Source: Blastococcus atacamensis (GTDB lineage: Bacteria > Actinomycetota > Actinomycetes > Mycobacteriales > Geodermatophilaceae). From it: a stretch of DNA of 64,000 nt. Below the pieces are notes generated by a model. It made no database searches. It was not told the DNA's origin and worked only from the letters and a program-made list of their open reading frames with translations. This document shows, one piece after another, positions 33,597-41,536 of this stretch. Both the position numbers and the translations under genes were made by a program. Where the stretch lies: NCBI RefSeq assembly GCF_002938425.1, contig NZ_POQU01000006.1, positions 1 to 64,000 on the forward strand. Reading direction: 5' to 3'. Numbering within the stretch: the stretch's first letter is position 1; every line of letters begins with the position of its first letter.

Positions 33597-34357
33597 GCCC
33601 AGCGGGGCGCGCGCTTCTCGGCGAACGCGGTCCGGCCCTCGAGGTGGTCCGGGTGCCCGCCCGCGTCGCCCTGGTGGCGGGCCTCGATGGCCAGCGCCGC
33701 CTCGAAGCTCACTTCGCTCACCGCCCGGAACTGGCGCTTGGTGAGGGCGAGCGCGTGCGCCGGCCCCGATGCGAGCAGCTCGGCCAGGGCGTGCGCCCGG
33801 CCGGTCAGCTCGTCGGCCGGCACGACCTCGTTCAGCAGCCCCAGCTGGGAGGCCTCGGCCGCGGGGATCGACCGCCCGCTGGCGGCCAGCCAGAAGGCGC
33901 GGGCGTAGCCCAGTTCTCGCACGAGGTACCAGGAGACGGCGGTGTCGGGCACGAGGCCGACCTTGCCGAACGCGCAGGCGAAGGACGCGGTGTCGGCGGC
34001 CAGGCGCAGATCGCAGGAGAGGGCCAGGCCCATGCCCGCGCCCACGGCCAGGCCGTTGACCGCGGCGATCACCGGCTTGGGCATGTCGGCGATCGTCTGG
34101 GCGAGCGGGTTGTAGGAGCCCGCCACCGTCTCGTCGGCGTGCTCGAGCTCCTCCACCGCGGCCAGGTCCTGCCCCACGCTGAAGGCGCGACCGGTGCCGG
34201 TCAGCACGACCGCGCGGACGCCCGCGTCGGCGGCCACCTCGCGCAGCGCGCCGATGAGCTCCCAGCGGGTGGGCCGGTCCAGGGCGTTGAGCTTGTCGGG
34301 GCGGTTCAGGGCGACGGTCGCGACCGCGCCCTCCCGGGTGGTCTCGACGGCGCTCAC
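33593..34357 (-). CDS. Enoyl-CoA hydratase/isomerase family protein
   Basis: 254-residue crotonase-fold protein. Oxyanion-hole segments AFSVGQDLAAVEE and AAVNGLAVGAGMGLALSCDLRLAAD. The position of the first catalytic Glu of hydratases is occupied in GKVGLVPD by residues more like PaaG/isomerase or C-C hydrolase subgroups, so the reaction type is open. GTG 34357 overlaps the SnoaL-like stop (GTGA). Works on a CoA thioester with the neighbouring 3-hydroxyacyl-CoA dehydrogenase. Confidence 0.86.
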   Translation of the reverse strand: MSAVETTREGAVATVALNRPDKLNALDRPTRWELIGALREVAADAGVRAVVLTGTGRAFSVGQDLAAVEELEHADETVAGSYNPLAQTIADMPKPVIAAVNGLAVGAGMGLALSCDLRLAADTASFACAFGKVGLVPDTAVSWYLVRELGYARAFWLAASGRSIPAAEASQLGLLNEVVPADELTGRAHALAELLASGPAHALALTKRQFRAVSEVSFEAALAIEARHQGDAGGHPDHLEGRTAFAEKRAPRWA

Positions 34358-34872
34358 GCGGTGCCTCCTGGTCCGTACTGCTCGGCGTCGGGGTGGATGC
34401 TGCTGCGCTCGGCGCCGGGCACCGAGTAGCCGCGGTCGGCGTAGGGGAAGCCGTCGAGCTCCGTCGTCTGCGGCCGCATCTGGTAGTACGACCGGATCTC
34501 GTGGATCAGCCCGTCCTGCCCGGTGAACCACTCCGCGCCGCGGGTCGCGACCCGCTCGGAGGCGCCCTCGGGCAGCCACCACATGGTCCACTCGATGACT
34601 GCCTGCTCGGGGGTGGCGCAGATGCTGTCGACCACCCAGCGCGCCTGCAGCATGCCGGTGACCTTGCGCCAGTAGCGGGCCAGGTGCTCCGCGCCCTGGA
34701 CCGGCCTCGACCCGGTGTTGGGGGCGAGGAACCAGTGCACGACGTCCGGGTGCAGCGTCGAGAGCATCAGGTCGACGTCGCCGGCGCTGCAGCCGTCGTA
34801 GTACCGGCTGATCAGGGCGGTCCAGGCCGCGGTCGAGTCGGCCGCGGTCCGCGGGTCGGCCAGGATCGTCAT
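34354..34872 (-). CDS. SnoaL/NTF2-like protein
   Basis: 172 residues with a cone-shaped NTF2/SnoaL fold: SRYYDGCSAGDVDLMLSTLHPDVVHWFLAPNTGSRPVQGAEHLARYWRKV. Such proteins include polyketide cyclases, dehydratases and isomerases, as well as non-enzymatic binders. ATG 34872 overlaps the 3-hydroxyacyl-CoA dehydrogenase stop (ATGA), tying it to the same pathway. Specific reaction unknown. Confidence 0.75.
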   Translation of the reverse strand: MTILADPRTAADSTAAWTALISRYYDGCSAGDVDLMLSTLHPDVVHWFLAPNTGSRPVQGAEHLARYWRKVTGMLQARWVVDSICATPEQAVIEWTMWWLPEGASERVATRGAEWFTGQDGLIHEIRSYYQMRPQTTELDGFPYADRGYSVPGAERSSIHPDAEQYGPGGTA

Positions 34873-35987
34873 CGGGTCCTCTCGTAGCTGTGGAAGCCGC
34901 CGCCGGTCTTGCGGCCGAGCCGTCCGGCGGCGACCAGGTTGTGCAGTGCCTCCGCCGGGGCGATGCGCGGGTCGTCCTCGACGGCGGCCATCGACTCCAG
35001 AGCCGCGACGGTGACGTCCAGACCGATGAGGTCGACGAGCGCGAGCGGGCCCATCGGGTGCCCGGCGCCCTCGGTGAGGAGCGCGTCGACCTCCTCGACG
35101 GGCACGCCGCTCTCGTGCAGCCGTACCGCGTCGTTGAGGAAGGGGATGAGCAGTCGGTTGACGACGAAGCCGCGGGAGTCGGCGCAGCGGATCGGCGTCT
35201 TCCCGATCTCGCGGGCCCATGCGGTCGCGGCTGCCCTGAGCCCGTCGGCGGCCTCGACGTCGTCGGGCACCACCACCTCGACGAGCTTCATGACCTGTGC
35301 CGGGTTGAAGAAGTGCAGCGCCAGCACCGGACGCTCGCCTCCGACGAACGGCCGCAGGTCCGAGACGCGGAACGACGACGTGTTCGTGGCCAGCGGCACG
35401 GAGCTCGGCAACGCCCCGTCGAGGGCACCGACGACCGCCGCCTTGACGTCCAGGTCCTCGGCCACCGCCTCGATCACGACGTCGGTGCCCGTCAGGCCGG
35501 CCGGGTCCTCGGTGACCGACACCCGGTCCAGGACGTCCTGCCGGCCGGCCTCGTCCAGGCGACCGCGGGACACGGCCCGGTCGAGGCTCCTGCCGAGCGT
35601 GCCGAGGAGCCGGGCACCGGACGCCGACGTGCGGGCGAGCACCTGCACCGGCCGGCCGCTCCGGGCGACCGCCTCCACGATGCCGACGGCCATGTGGCCG
35701 GTGCCGACGACGCCGACCGGACCCGTCCACGCACCGGCGGTCGCCTCGTCGGTCACCGTCGTGCCGGTCGGCTCCGCGGGGCGGACGACGTCCAGCCGGT
35801 CCCGGTCCTCCGGCGGAAGCGCCGACAGGACCTCGATCGGCCCGGCAGGGTGGCCGGCGCCCAGGCGCATCGCGGTGTCGACGTCGGCCGGTGTCGCGGT
35901 TCCGCGCTCGACCAGCAGCGCGGCGTCGCGCAGCAGGCCGGTGAGCACCGCCAGCACGTCCGGTGACGACGGTGCGGCGACGGTCAC
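34869..35987 (-). CDS. 3-hydroxyacyl-CoA dehydrogenase with an extra N-terminal helical domain
   Basis: 372 residues. Residues 120-300 form the NAD domain (VGVVGTGHMAVGIVEAVARSG, ATNTSSFRVSDL, ALHFFNPAQVMKLVEVV) and 300-372 the C-terminal 3HCDH domain (RGFVVNRLLIPFLNDAVRL, GPLALVDLIGLDV). Unusually, residues 5-60 (LRDAALLVERGTATPADVDTAMRLGAGHPAGPIE) resemble part of another 3HCDH C-terminal domain placed in front. It oxidises 3-hydroxyacyl-CoA. GTG start with AGGAGG only 4 bases away. First gene of a four-gene overlapping operon. Confidence 0.85.
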   Translation of the reverse strand: MTVAAPSSPDVLAVLTGLLRDAALLVERGTATPADVDTAMRLGAGHPAGPIEVLSALPPEDRDRLDVVRPAEPTGTTVTDEATAGAWTGPVGVVGTGHMAVGIVEAVARSGRPVQVLARTSASGARLLGTLGRSLDRAVSRGRLDEAGRQDVLDRVSVTEDPAGLTGTDVVIEAVAEDLDVKAAVVGALDGALPSSVPLATNTSSFRVSDLRPFVGGERPVLALHFFNPAQVMKLVEVVVPDDVEAADGLRAAATAWAREIGKTPIRCADSRGFVVNRLLIPFLNDAVRLHESGVPVEEVDALLTEGAGHPMGPLALVDLIGLDVTVAALESMAAVEDDPRIAPAEALHNLVAAGRLGRKTGGGFHSYERTR

Positions 35988-36070
35988 GGTGCCTCCTGGT
36001 GCGTCGGCGCGCCGCATCCCGCTGAGCGGCGCCACTGCCGCGGTCGAGTCTGGGCGCCCGCGGTGCCGTC

Positions 36071-36102
36071 CGGAAATGACTCCTGCCCATGTGCAGCCAT
36101 TC
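36071..36102. promoter_or_regulatory. Candidate regulatory element before the beta-oxidation-like operon
   Basis: CGGAAATGA followed by GCCATTC at its end. The left block equals that at 16710 and 22010 apart from the last base, and GAAATG...CATTC also occurs at 28098-28126. About 85 bases before the 3-hydroxyacyl-CoA dehydrogenase start. The match is partial. Confidence 0.4.
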
Positions 36103-36123
36103 GCAGAATCCATGACCGCGCGC

Positions 36124-36414
36124 TCAGAGGTCGAGCGTCTCCGAGAAAGCGCGCACCCGGTCGGCCAGCAGCGGGATGGTGGGTACGGCGATGCGCTGGA
36201 AGTGGTCCGACGTCCCGTGCGCGCGGTAGGCCTCGGCGTCGTCGTACAGCTCGAAGAGCTCGAAGACCAGCGGCTGCTGGGGATCCTGGTGCGCGATCCA
36301 CAGGCGGCAGCCCGGCTCCTGCCGGGACAGCGGCCCGAGTTCGGCGAGGGCGGAGCGGACGTCAGCGACGGTCTCCGGGGTCGCCGTCCACGTGGCCCGT
36401 ACGACGTATGCCAT
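36124..36414 (-). CDS. Antibiotic-biosynthesis-monooxygenase (ABM) domain protein
   Basis: 96-residue single ABM domain: YVVRATWTATPETVADVRSALAELGPLSRQEPGCRLWIAHQ, then FELFELYDDAEAYRAHGTSDHFQRI. A second ABM protein of the island (other at 7364). ATG 36414. It is the last gene of Module B, 107 bases after the alpha/beta hydrolase. Role as quinol monooxygenase or product-handling protein is inferred from the fold only. Confidence 0.8.
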   Translation of the reverse strand: MAYVVRATWTATPETVADVRSALAELGPLSRQEPGCRLWIAHQDPQQPLVFELFELYDDAEAYRAHGTSDHFQRIAVPTIPLLADRVRAFSETLDL

Positions 36415-36521
36415 TCCTCGTCCGTCCTCTCGGTGAGCGGTGAGCCGCCCGGAACGGACGGCGGGGATCCCGGCACGTGCCACCGTCCCCGCCGTCCGGC
36501 CCGTGTGCAGGGCGACCTCTT

Positions 36522-37706
36522 TCAGGACCGGGCGTCCGCCAGTTCGGCGAAGGTGTCGGCGACCCAGTCGGCGACGAAGGTGCTCACATACGGCAGGTGG
36601 TCGAGGCCGATGTGCTCGGTCGCGCCCTCCTCCGGGGTGAAGACGCGCAGCTCGCGCTTGGGGGAGTTGACCGCCTGGTCGTAGGAGCGGTGGGCGTACT
36701 CGACCGGGATCTGCCGGTCGTTGGCGCCGTGGGCGATGAGGAACGGCACTGTGATGTTCTCGACGACGCCGTCGAGGTGGACGCCGTCGGCGAAGTCGAG
36801 GAACGCGTCGAGGTCGTTCTCGTCGCCCTCCTGCCCCCACACCCAGAGCACGTGCTCCCAGTAGTGGGGGACCGGGCGCTCGCCCTCGCGCTCCTTGCGG
36901 CGGCGCTGCACCGCGCCCCAGTTGTGGTTCGCGCCCCAGGCGACGCAGAGCGCGAGCCGCTTCTCGAAGGCCGCTGCGCGGGGGGAGTAGTAGCCGCCCA
37001 GCGACCAGCCGACGATGCCGATCCGGGCGGCGTCCACGTCGGCGCGCGTCTCGAGGAAGTCGACGGCCGCGCCGGCCCACACCTCGGCGTCGATGCGGGC
37101 GGTGATCCCCTGCAGGCGCAGCGACTCACCGGTTCCCGGCTGGTCGAGCATCAGGCACGAGATGCCACGGGCGGCCAGCTCCTCCCAGTGGTTCGAGGCG
37201 TACATGTGCTCCTTGGTGGAGTCCAGGCCGTTCACGAGGATGATCACCGGGGCGGGCCCGTCGTCCGTGGCCAGCGCCTGGCTGAAGTACGCGGGCAGCG
37301 TCGTCCCCTCGTAGGGGATCTCGACCCGGGAGACCCGAGGGCTGTGCGTGTCGAACGCCTTCTGGGCGATCTCCAGCATCCGCCGGTAGGTCGGCACCCG
37401 GTCGGGGTCGGAGTGGGCGATCATCCGCTCGGCCTGGGCGAGATAGTTGCTGGCGCGGAAGTACAGCTGGCCGGCGGTGCGGGTGTGGCCGGCCTTCTCC
37501 GCGTCCTCGGCCTGCCCGACGAGCTGGTCGGTGAGGGCCGTCCAGGCGCGGAGGAAGTCCCGCGTGCCGGCGTCCTCGCCGGCGTTGGCGGCGTCCTTGA
37601 TCGGCCGGCAGGCGCGGTCCACCTCGTCGATGAGGCCACCGGAGTTCAGTGCTCCGAGGATGCCGAGGTTCCAGGTGTAGGGGCCGGTGGGGAAGTACTC
37701 GAACAA
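36522..37706 (-). CDS. Alpha/beta hydrolase, dihydroxypseudooxynicotine-hydrolase-like (C-C hydrolase)
   Basis: 394 residues. An N-terminal helical cap of about 150 residues is followed by an alpha/beta hydrolase core: VIILVNGLDSTKEHMY, nucleophile Ser in IVGWSLGGYYSPRAAAF, Asp in AHGANDRQIP and His in EHIGLDHL. Cap plus core resembles 2,6-dihydroxypseudooxynicotine hydrolase and FrsA-like enzymes, which cleave C-C bonds of 1,3-diketone-like substrates. TTG 37706 with a GAGAGGAAA site is the likely start; the frame continues upstream without a better one. It would cleave a ring-opened diketo or meta-cleavage product in Module B. Confidence 0.82.
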   Translation of the reverse strand: MFEYFPTGPYTWNLGILGALNSGGLIDEVDRACRPIKDAANAGEDAGTRDFLRAWTALTDQLVGQAEDAEKAGHTRTAGQLYFRASNYLAQAERMIAHSDPDRVPTYRRMLEIAQKAFDTHSPRVSRVEIPYEGTTLPAYFSQALATDDGPAPVIILVNGLDSTKEHMYASNHWEELAARGISCLMLDQPGTGESLRLQGITARIDAEVWAGAAVDFLETRADVDAARIGIVGWSLGGYYSPRAAAFEKRLALCVAWGANHNWGAVQRRRKEREGERPVPHYWEHVLWVWGQEGDENDLDAFLDFADGVHLDGVVENITVPFLIAHGANDRQIPVEYAHRSYDQAVNSPKRELRVFTPEEGATEHIGLDHLPYVSTFVADWVADTFAELADARS

Positions 37707-37717
37707 GGGCTTTCCTC

Positions 37718-38458
37718 TCAAATGGACGTGCGGACGGCGTCGCTGATCGATTTCACGCCGCCGTGGGCGGTCAGGCCGCCGTCGACGGGGATCTCGGCGC
37801 CGGTGATGAAGGAGGCGGCGTCGCTGAGCAGGAACGCGATCAGCGGAGCCACCTCCTCGACGGTGCCGGTGCGGCCGAGCGGTGTCTCGGCGAGGTTGGC
37901 CGCCCGGAAGGCGGGCGCCGCCGAGGCGGTCATCGGCGTCTCGATGTAGCCCGGATGCACCGTGTTGACCCGGATGCCGCGCGGTCCGAGCTCCAGGCAC
38001 GCGGCCTTGGCCAGCCCGCGCAGGGCCCACTTGCTCGCCGTGTAGGCGACCGGGAAGTGCCCGGTCAGCGCGGCGACCGAGCCGACGACGACCACCGAGC
38101 CGCCGCCGGTCATCAGCGGCGTCAGCGCCTGGATGCCCAGGAGGGTGCCGGTGACGTTGACCTCGGCCACCCGCGCCAGGTCGGCCGGGTCGAGCTCGCC
38201 CAACCGCGCCCGCCAGGTGATCCCGGCGTTGGCGACCAGACCGTCCACCCTGCCGAGGCCGGCGGCCAGTGCCGCCCAGGCCGCGGCGTCGGTGACGTCG
38301 AGCTGCCGGTACTCGACCCCGGGCAGCGCCTCGACCGGCTCGGGGGTCAGGTCGCAGCCGAGAACGGTGGCGCCCTCGGCCGCGAGCAGCCGGGCCTCCG
38401 CGGCGCCCTGGCCCTGGCCCGCTCCGGTGACGACGACGACCTTCCCGGTGACCGTCAC
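37718..38458 (-). CDS. Short-chain dehydrogenase/reductase
   Basis: 246-residue classical SDR. VVVTGAGQGQGAAEARLLAAEG (an unusual GQGQG cofactor loop), LVANAGI, catalytic Ser in VVVGSVAAL, YTASKWA, and HPGYIETPMT. The terminal VDGGLTAHGG is typical of FabG-like enzymes. Asp in LGCDLT suggests NAD(H). GTG 38458 overlaps the FAH stop (GTGA). Redox step on a Module B intermediate. Confidence 0.87.
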   Translation of the reverse strand: MTVTGKVVVVTGAGQGQGAAEARLLAAEGATVLGCDLTPEPVEALPGVEYRQLDVTDAAAWAALAAGLGRVDGLVANAGITWRARLGELDPADLARVAEVNVTGTLLGIQALTPLMTGGGSVVVVGSVAALTGHFPVAYTASKWALRGLAKAACLELGPRGIRVNTVHPGYIETPMTASAAPAFRAANLAETPLGRTGTVEEVAPLIAFLLSDAASFITGAEIPVDGGLTAHGGVKSISDAVRTSI

Positions 38459-39423
38459 GACGGCCGGGTCCGGGCTCGCGACCGCTGCCGGGCGGGGCGG
38501 ACCGGGGGCAGGTCGAGCCCGGGGACGACGCGGTTGCGGATCGTGCCGATGCCCTCGACGGTCATCTCCACGACGTCGCCGGGGACCAGCGGGGGAGGGG
38601 CCTGGTCCCCGTGCCGTCCCCACAGCTCGGCCAGGCAGCCGCCGTTGCCGCAGGTGCCCGAGCCGAGCACGTCGCCGGCCCGGACCTCCGTGCCGCGCGA
38701 GGCGTAGGAGATCAGCTCCTCGAACGGCCAGCCCATGTTCGACAGCAGGTCCTGCCCGATCTCGACGCCGTTGACCGACACCCGCATGTCCAGCGCGAGG
38801 AAGCCGTCGGCGTCGCGGTAGGGCGCGAGCTCGTCGGCGGTCACCAGCCACGGACCCAGGGTGGTGGCCGAGTCCTTGCCCTTGGCCGGGCCGAGGCTGA
38901 CCTTCATCTCGCGGGCCTGCAGATCTCGGGCCGACCAGTCGTTGAGGACCGAGTAGCCGAAGACGTGCTCCCGGGCCTCCTCGGGCGTCAGCGAGGCCCC
39001 GTCCTTCCCGATCACCACGGCGACCTCGAGCTCGAAGTCGAAGCGCTGCGACCCGGGCGGGACGGCGACGTCGTCGTGCGCGCCGACCAGCGCGTAGGGG
39101 TTGGTGAAGTAGAAGGTGGGCGCCTGGTACCACTCCTGGACCACCCCGGCCACGCCGTCGATGGCCTTCCGCACACCTTCGACGTGCTCCTCGAAGGCGA
39201 CGAAGTCGCGGACGGTGGGCGCGGTCAGCGGCGGGAGCAAGCGCACCGAGTCCACCGGCACCGCCGGTCCCTCGAGCGCTGCGGCACCGGCCTCGAGCGC
39301 GGCTGGGAGCCCCGCGCGGACGAGGTCGAGCACCGTCGCCCGCGCGGGGAGTTCGTGGAGCCCGGCATCGCTGACGACGCCGGCAGCGATGCGACCGGCC
39401 GCCTCCCAGGTGGCGAACCGCAT
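38455..39423 (-). CDS. Fumarylacetoacetate-hydrolase-family protein (copy 3)
   Basis: 322 residues. Catalytic FAH motifs DFELEVAVVIGK, NDWSARDLQ and LGSGTCGNGGCLAELWG; an arginine-rich C-terminal tail. Paralogue of the protein at 31194. ATG 39423 overlaps the dioxygenase stop by one base (TGATG). Following an extradiol dioxygenase directly, it most likely hydrolyses or tautomerises the ring-opened 2-oxo acid. Confidence 0.88.
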   Translation of the reverse strand: MRFATWEAAGRIAAGVVSDAGLHELPARATVLDLVRAGLPAALEAGAAALEGPAVPVDSVRLLPPLTAPTVRDFVAFEEHVEGVRKAIDGVAGVVQEWYQAPTFYFTNPYALVGAHDDVAVPPGSQRFDFELEVAVVIGKDGASLTPEEAREHVFGYSVLNDWSARDLQAREMKVSLGPAKGKDSATTLGPWLVTADELAPYRDADGFLALDMRVSVNGVEIGQDLLSNMGWPFEELISYASRGTEVRAGDVLGSGTCGNGGCLAELWGRHGDQAPPPLVPGDVVEMTVEGIGTIRNRVVPGLDLPPVRPARQRSRARTRPS

Positions 39424-40361
39424 CAGACCGGGGGAGCGACGAACAGACCCTTGTCCGGGTCGTTGAACGACTTCTTCGCGACGAACTCGTTCATCGCGTT
39501 CGCCGTGCCCCACTGGTCGGCGGTCATCGGGTCGGTGATGTCGTGGAGGGACGGGTGCCAGGTGTCCTCGTCGATGGTCTCCAGCTCGGTCGTGTACTCG
39601 ACCGTGTTGCCGTGCGGGTCGAGGAAGTAGCTGAAGGTGTTGTTGCCGGCCTTGTGCCGCCCGGGCCCCCACACCTTCTCGACGCCCGCGCGCAGCAACC
39701 GGCCGGTACCGCGCATGTACTCGTCCAGGCCGCGCATCTCGAACGAGGCGTGGTGGAGCGAGGGGTGCGGGCCTTTGGCGATCGCCATGCTGTGGTGCCA
39801 GGCGTTGGTCCGCATGAAATACATCATCTTGCCCATGTGCGGGTGCATCAGGGTGTCCGACAGCGCGAAGGCGAGGTGCTTCTCGTAGAAGGCGACGGTG
39901 CCCTCGGGGTCGGCCGAGTTGAGGACGACGTGGGAGAGGCGGACGGGGATCGACTCGCCCTCCTCGATGGTGCGGTGCTGCCGCACCTCGACGTCGGAGC
40001 TGACCTCGATCGTGCGGCCCTCGTTGTCGAAGAACCGGAAGCCGTAGCCGCCACCGGGGGTCTGCAGCGCACCGGGCTCGCCGATCAGCTGCACACCGTC
40101 GGCGGCCAGCCGCCCGGCCAGGGTGTCGACGTCGGCGGCGTTCGCGGCGCCGAACGAGATGAGGTCGATCCGCTTGTCGGCCGCCTGGCGCAGCCGGACG
40201 ATGTACTGCTCCGGCGAACCCTCGGCGGCCAGGAAGGCCAGCCCCGTGTCGGTGTGCTCGGGCTTCAGGCCCCAGATGCCGGCGTAGAAGTCGAGCTGCG
40301 TGGCGAAGTCCGGCACGGCCAGGTCGACGTGCCGTAGGTGGGTGATCAGTCGCTGGGTCAT
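39423..40361 (-). CDS. Type I extradiol dioxygenase (Module B)
   Basis: 312-residue two-domain vicinal-oxygen-chelate enzyme. Metal ligands His144 (RLSHVVL), His204 (SLHHASFE) and Glu255 (NTVEYTTE); acid-base His in NAWHHSMAI and Tyr in NTFSYFLDPHGN. N-terminal domain begins THLRHVDLAVPDF. It is only distantly similar to the dioxygenase at 15716, so the two probably cleave different diols. Its ATG lies 28 bases after the flavin monooxygenase that would make its substrate. Confidence 0.88.
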   Translation of the reverse strand: MTQRLITHLRHVDLAVPDFATQLDFYAGIWGLKPEHTDTGLAFLAAEGSPEQYIVRLRQAADKRIDLISFGAANAADVDTLAGRLAADGVQLIGEPGALQTPGGGYGFRFFDNEGRTIEVSSDVEVRQHRTIEEGESIPVRLSHVVLNSADPEGTVAFYEKHLAFALSDTLMHPHMGKMMYFMRTNAWHHSMAIAKGPHPSLHHASFEMRGLDEYMRGTGRLLRAGVEKVWGPGRHKAGNNTFSYFLDPHGNTVEYTTELETIDEDTWHPSLHDITDPMTADQWGTANAMNEFVAKKSFNDPDKGLFVAPPV

Positions 40362-40389
40362 CGGGGTCTCCAGAGTGGTGGACGAGGGT

Positions 40390-41523
40390 TCAGGCGGGCT
40401 GGCTGGTGAGTGCGGCGATGCGGCCCATCAGGGCGGGGACGTCGCCCTGCTCGTGGGCGAGCTGCCACCGGGCGAGCTGCAGGGAGGCGTCGACGACCGC
40501 CTGGACGCGGTCGTGGCGGCGGGTGGTGAATGCGGTGAGCAGCTCGTCGTCGAGGGTGTCGGCGCCGATGAGCATCTCCGCGAGGACCGACGCGTCCTCC
40601 AGCGCCTGGGCCCCGCCCTGCGCGAGGGTGGGCGGGCAGGTGTGGACGGCGTCGCCGATGAGGACGACCCGCCCGCGGTGCCAGGGCTCGTCGAGCAGGT
40701 GCTCCTCGAACCACGTGTAGTGGATGGTCTCCGGGTCGGTGATCGACTCCCGGATCTCGTCCCACGGCCCGTGGTAGGCCTCGGACAGCTGCCGGACCAG
40801 GGCCACCTTCTCCTCCGGGCCGAGCGTGGTGCGGTCCTGCGCGTCCTCGACCAGCACGGCGTAGAGGGAGTCCTGACCGGTGGGCGTGTAGCCGGCGATG
40901 TAGCAGGGGCCGCCGTAGAAGAACTCCGAGTTCTCCACCTCGGCGGGCCGGGGGGCGAAGACCCGCCAGATGCCCATGCCGACCGACCGGGTCTCCAGCG
41001 GGATCTGCAGCATGCGGCGGGTCCAGGAACGGACGCCGTCCGCGCCGATGACCAGGTCGTAGCGCCCGGTGGAGCCGTCGGTGAAGCGCACGTCGACGCC
41101 GTCGTCGTCCTGCTCCAGCTCCTGGATCGTCGTGGAGAAACGCAGCTTGACGCCCGCCCGCTCCGCCCGGCCCACGAGGATCCGGGCGAGGGCGGGCCGG
41201 TACATCCCCATGCTGGAGGGCAGGTCCGGGCCACCGGACCGGTGGTTCGGCAGGAAGGCCACGACCTTCGCCTCCGGGTCGAACGGGGCCCGGAGCACCA
41301 GGCCCTCGGCCTCCCAGCCCTCGGCGCGGCACTCCTCCAGGACGCCGAGCTCCCGCAGCACGCGCACGGCGTTGCCCTGCAGCGTGATGCCGGAGCCCAG
41401 CGCGGTCACGTCGGGCTTGATCTCGGCCAGCTCGACGCTGACGCCGGCGTCGGCGAGCAGGATCGCCGCGGCGGCGCCGGCGGTCCCCCCTCCGACGACC
41501 AGGACGGTGTTCACCGCAGACAT
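40390..41523 (-). CDS. FAD-dependent monooxygenase (paralogue of 14553)
   Basis: 377 residues. FAD motif VLVVGGGTAGAAAAILLADAGVSVELAEIKP, DG motif GADGVRSWTR, GD motif LIGDAVHTCPPTLAQGGAQALEDA. Collinear with the 376-residue enzyme of Module A. It is followed by an extradiol dioxygenase in the same operon, the usual pairing of ring hydroxylation and cleavage. ATG 41523 lies 13 bases after the cyclase stop. Confidence 0.9.
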   Translation of the reverse strand: MSAVNTVLVVGGGTAGAAAAILLADAGVSVELAEIKPDVTALGSGITLQGNAVRVLRELGVLEECRAEGWEAEGLVLRAPFDPEAKVVAFLPNHRSGGPDLPSSMGMYRPALARILVGRAERAGVKLRFSTTIQELEQDDDGVDVRFTDGSTGRYDLVIGADGVRSWTRRMLQIPLETRSVGMGIWRVFAPRPAEVENSEFFYGGPCYIAGYTPTGQDSLYAVLVEDAQDRTTLGPEEKVALVRQLSEAYHGPWDEIRESITDPETIHYTWFEEHLLDEPWHRGRVVLIGDAVHTCPPTLAQGGAQALEDASVLAEMLIGADTLDDELLTAFTTRRHDRVQAVVDASLQLARWQLAHEQGDVPALMGRIAALTSQPA

Positions 41524-41536
41524 GAGGACTCCTTGG

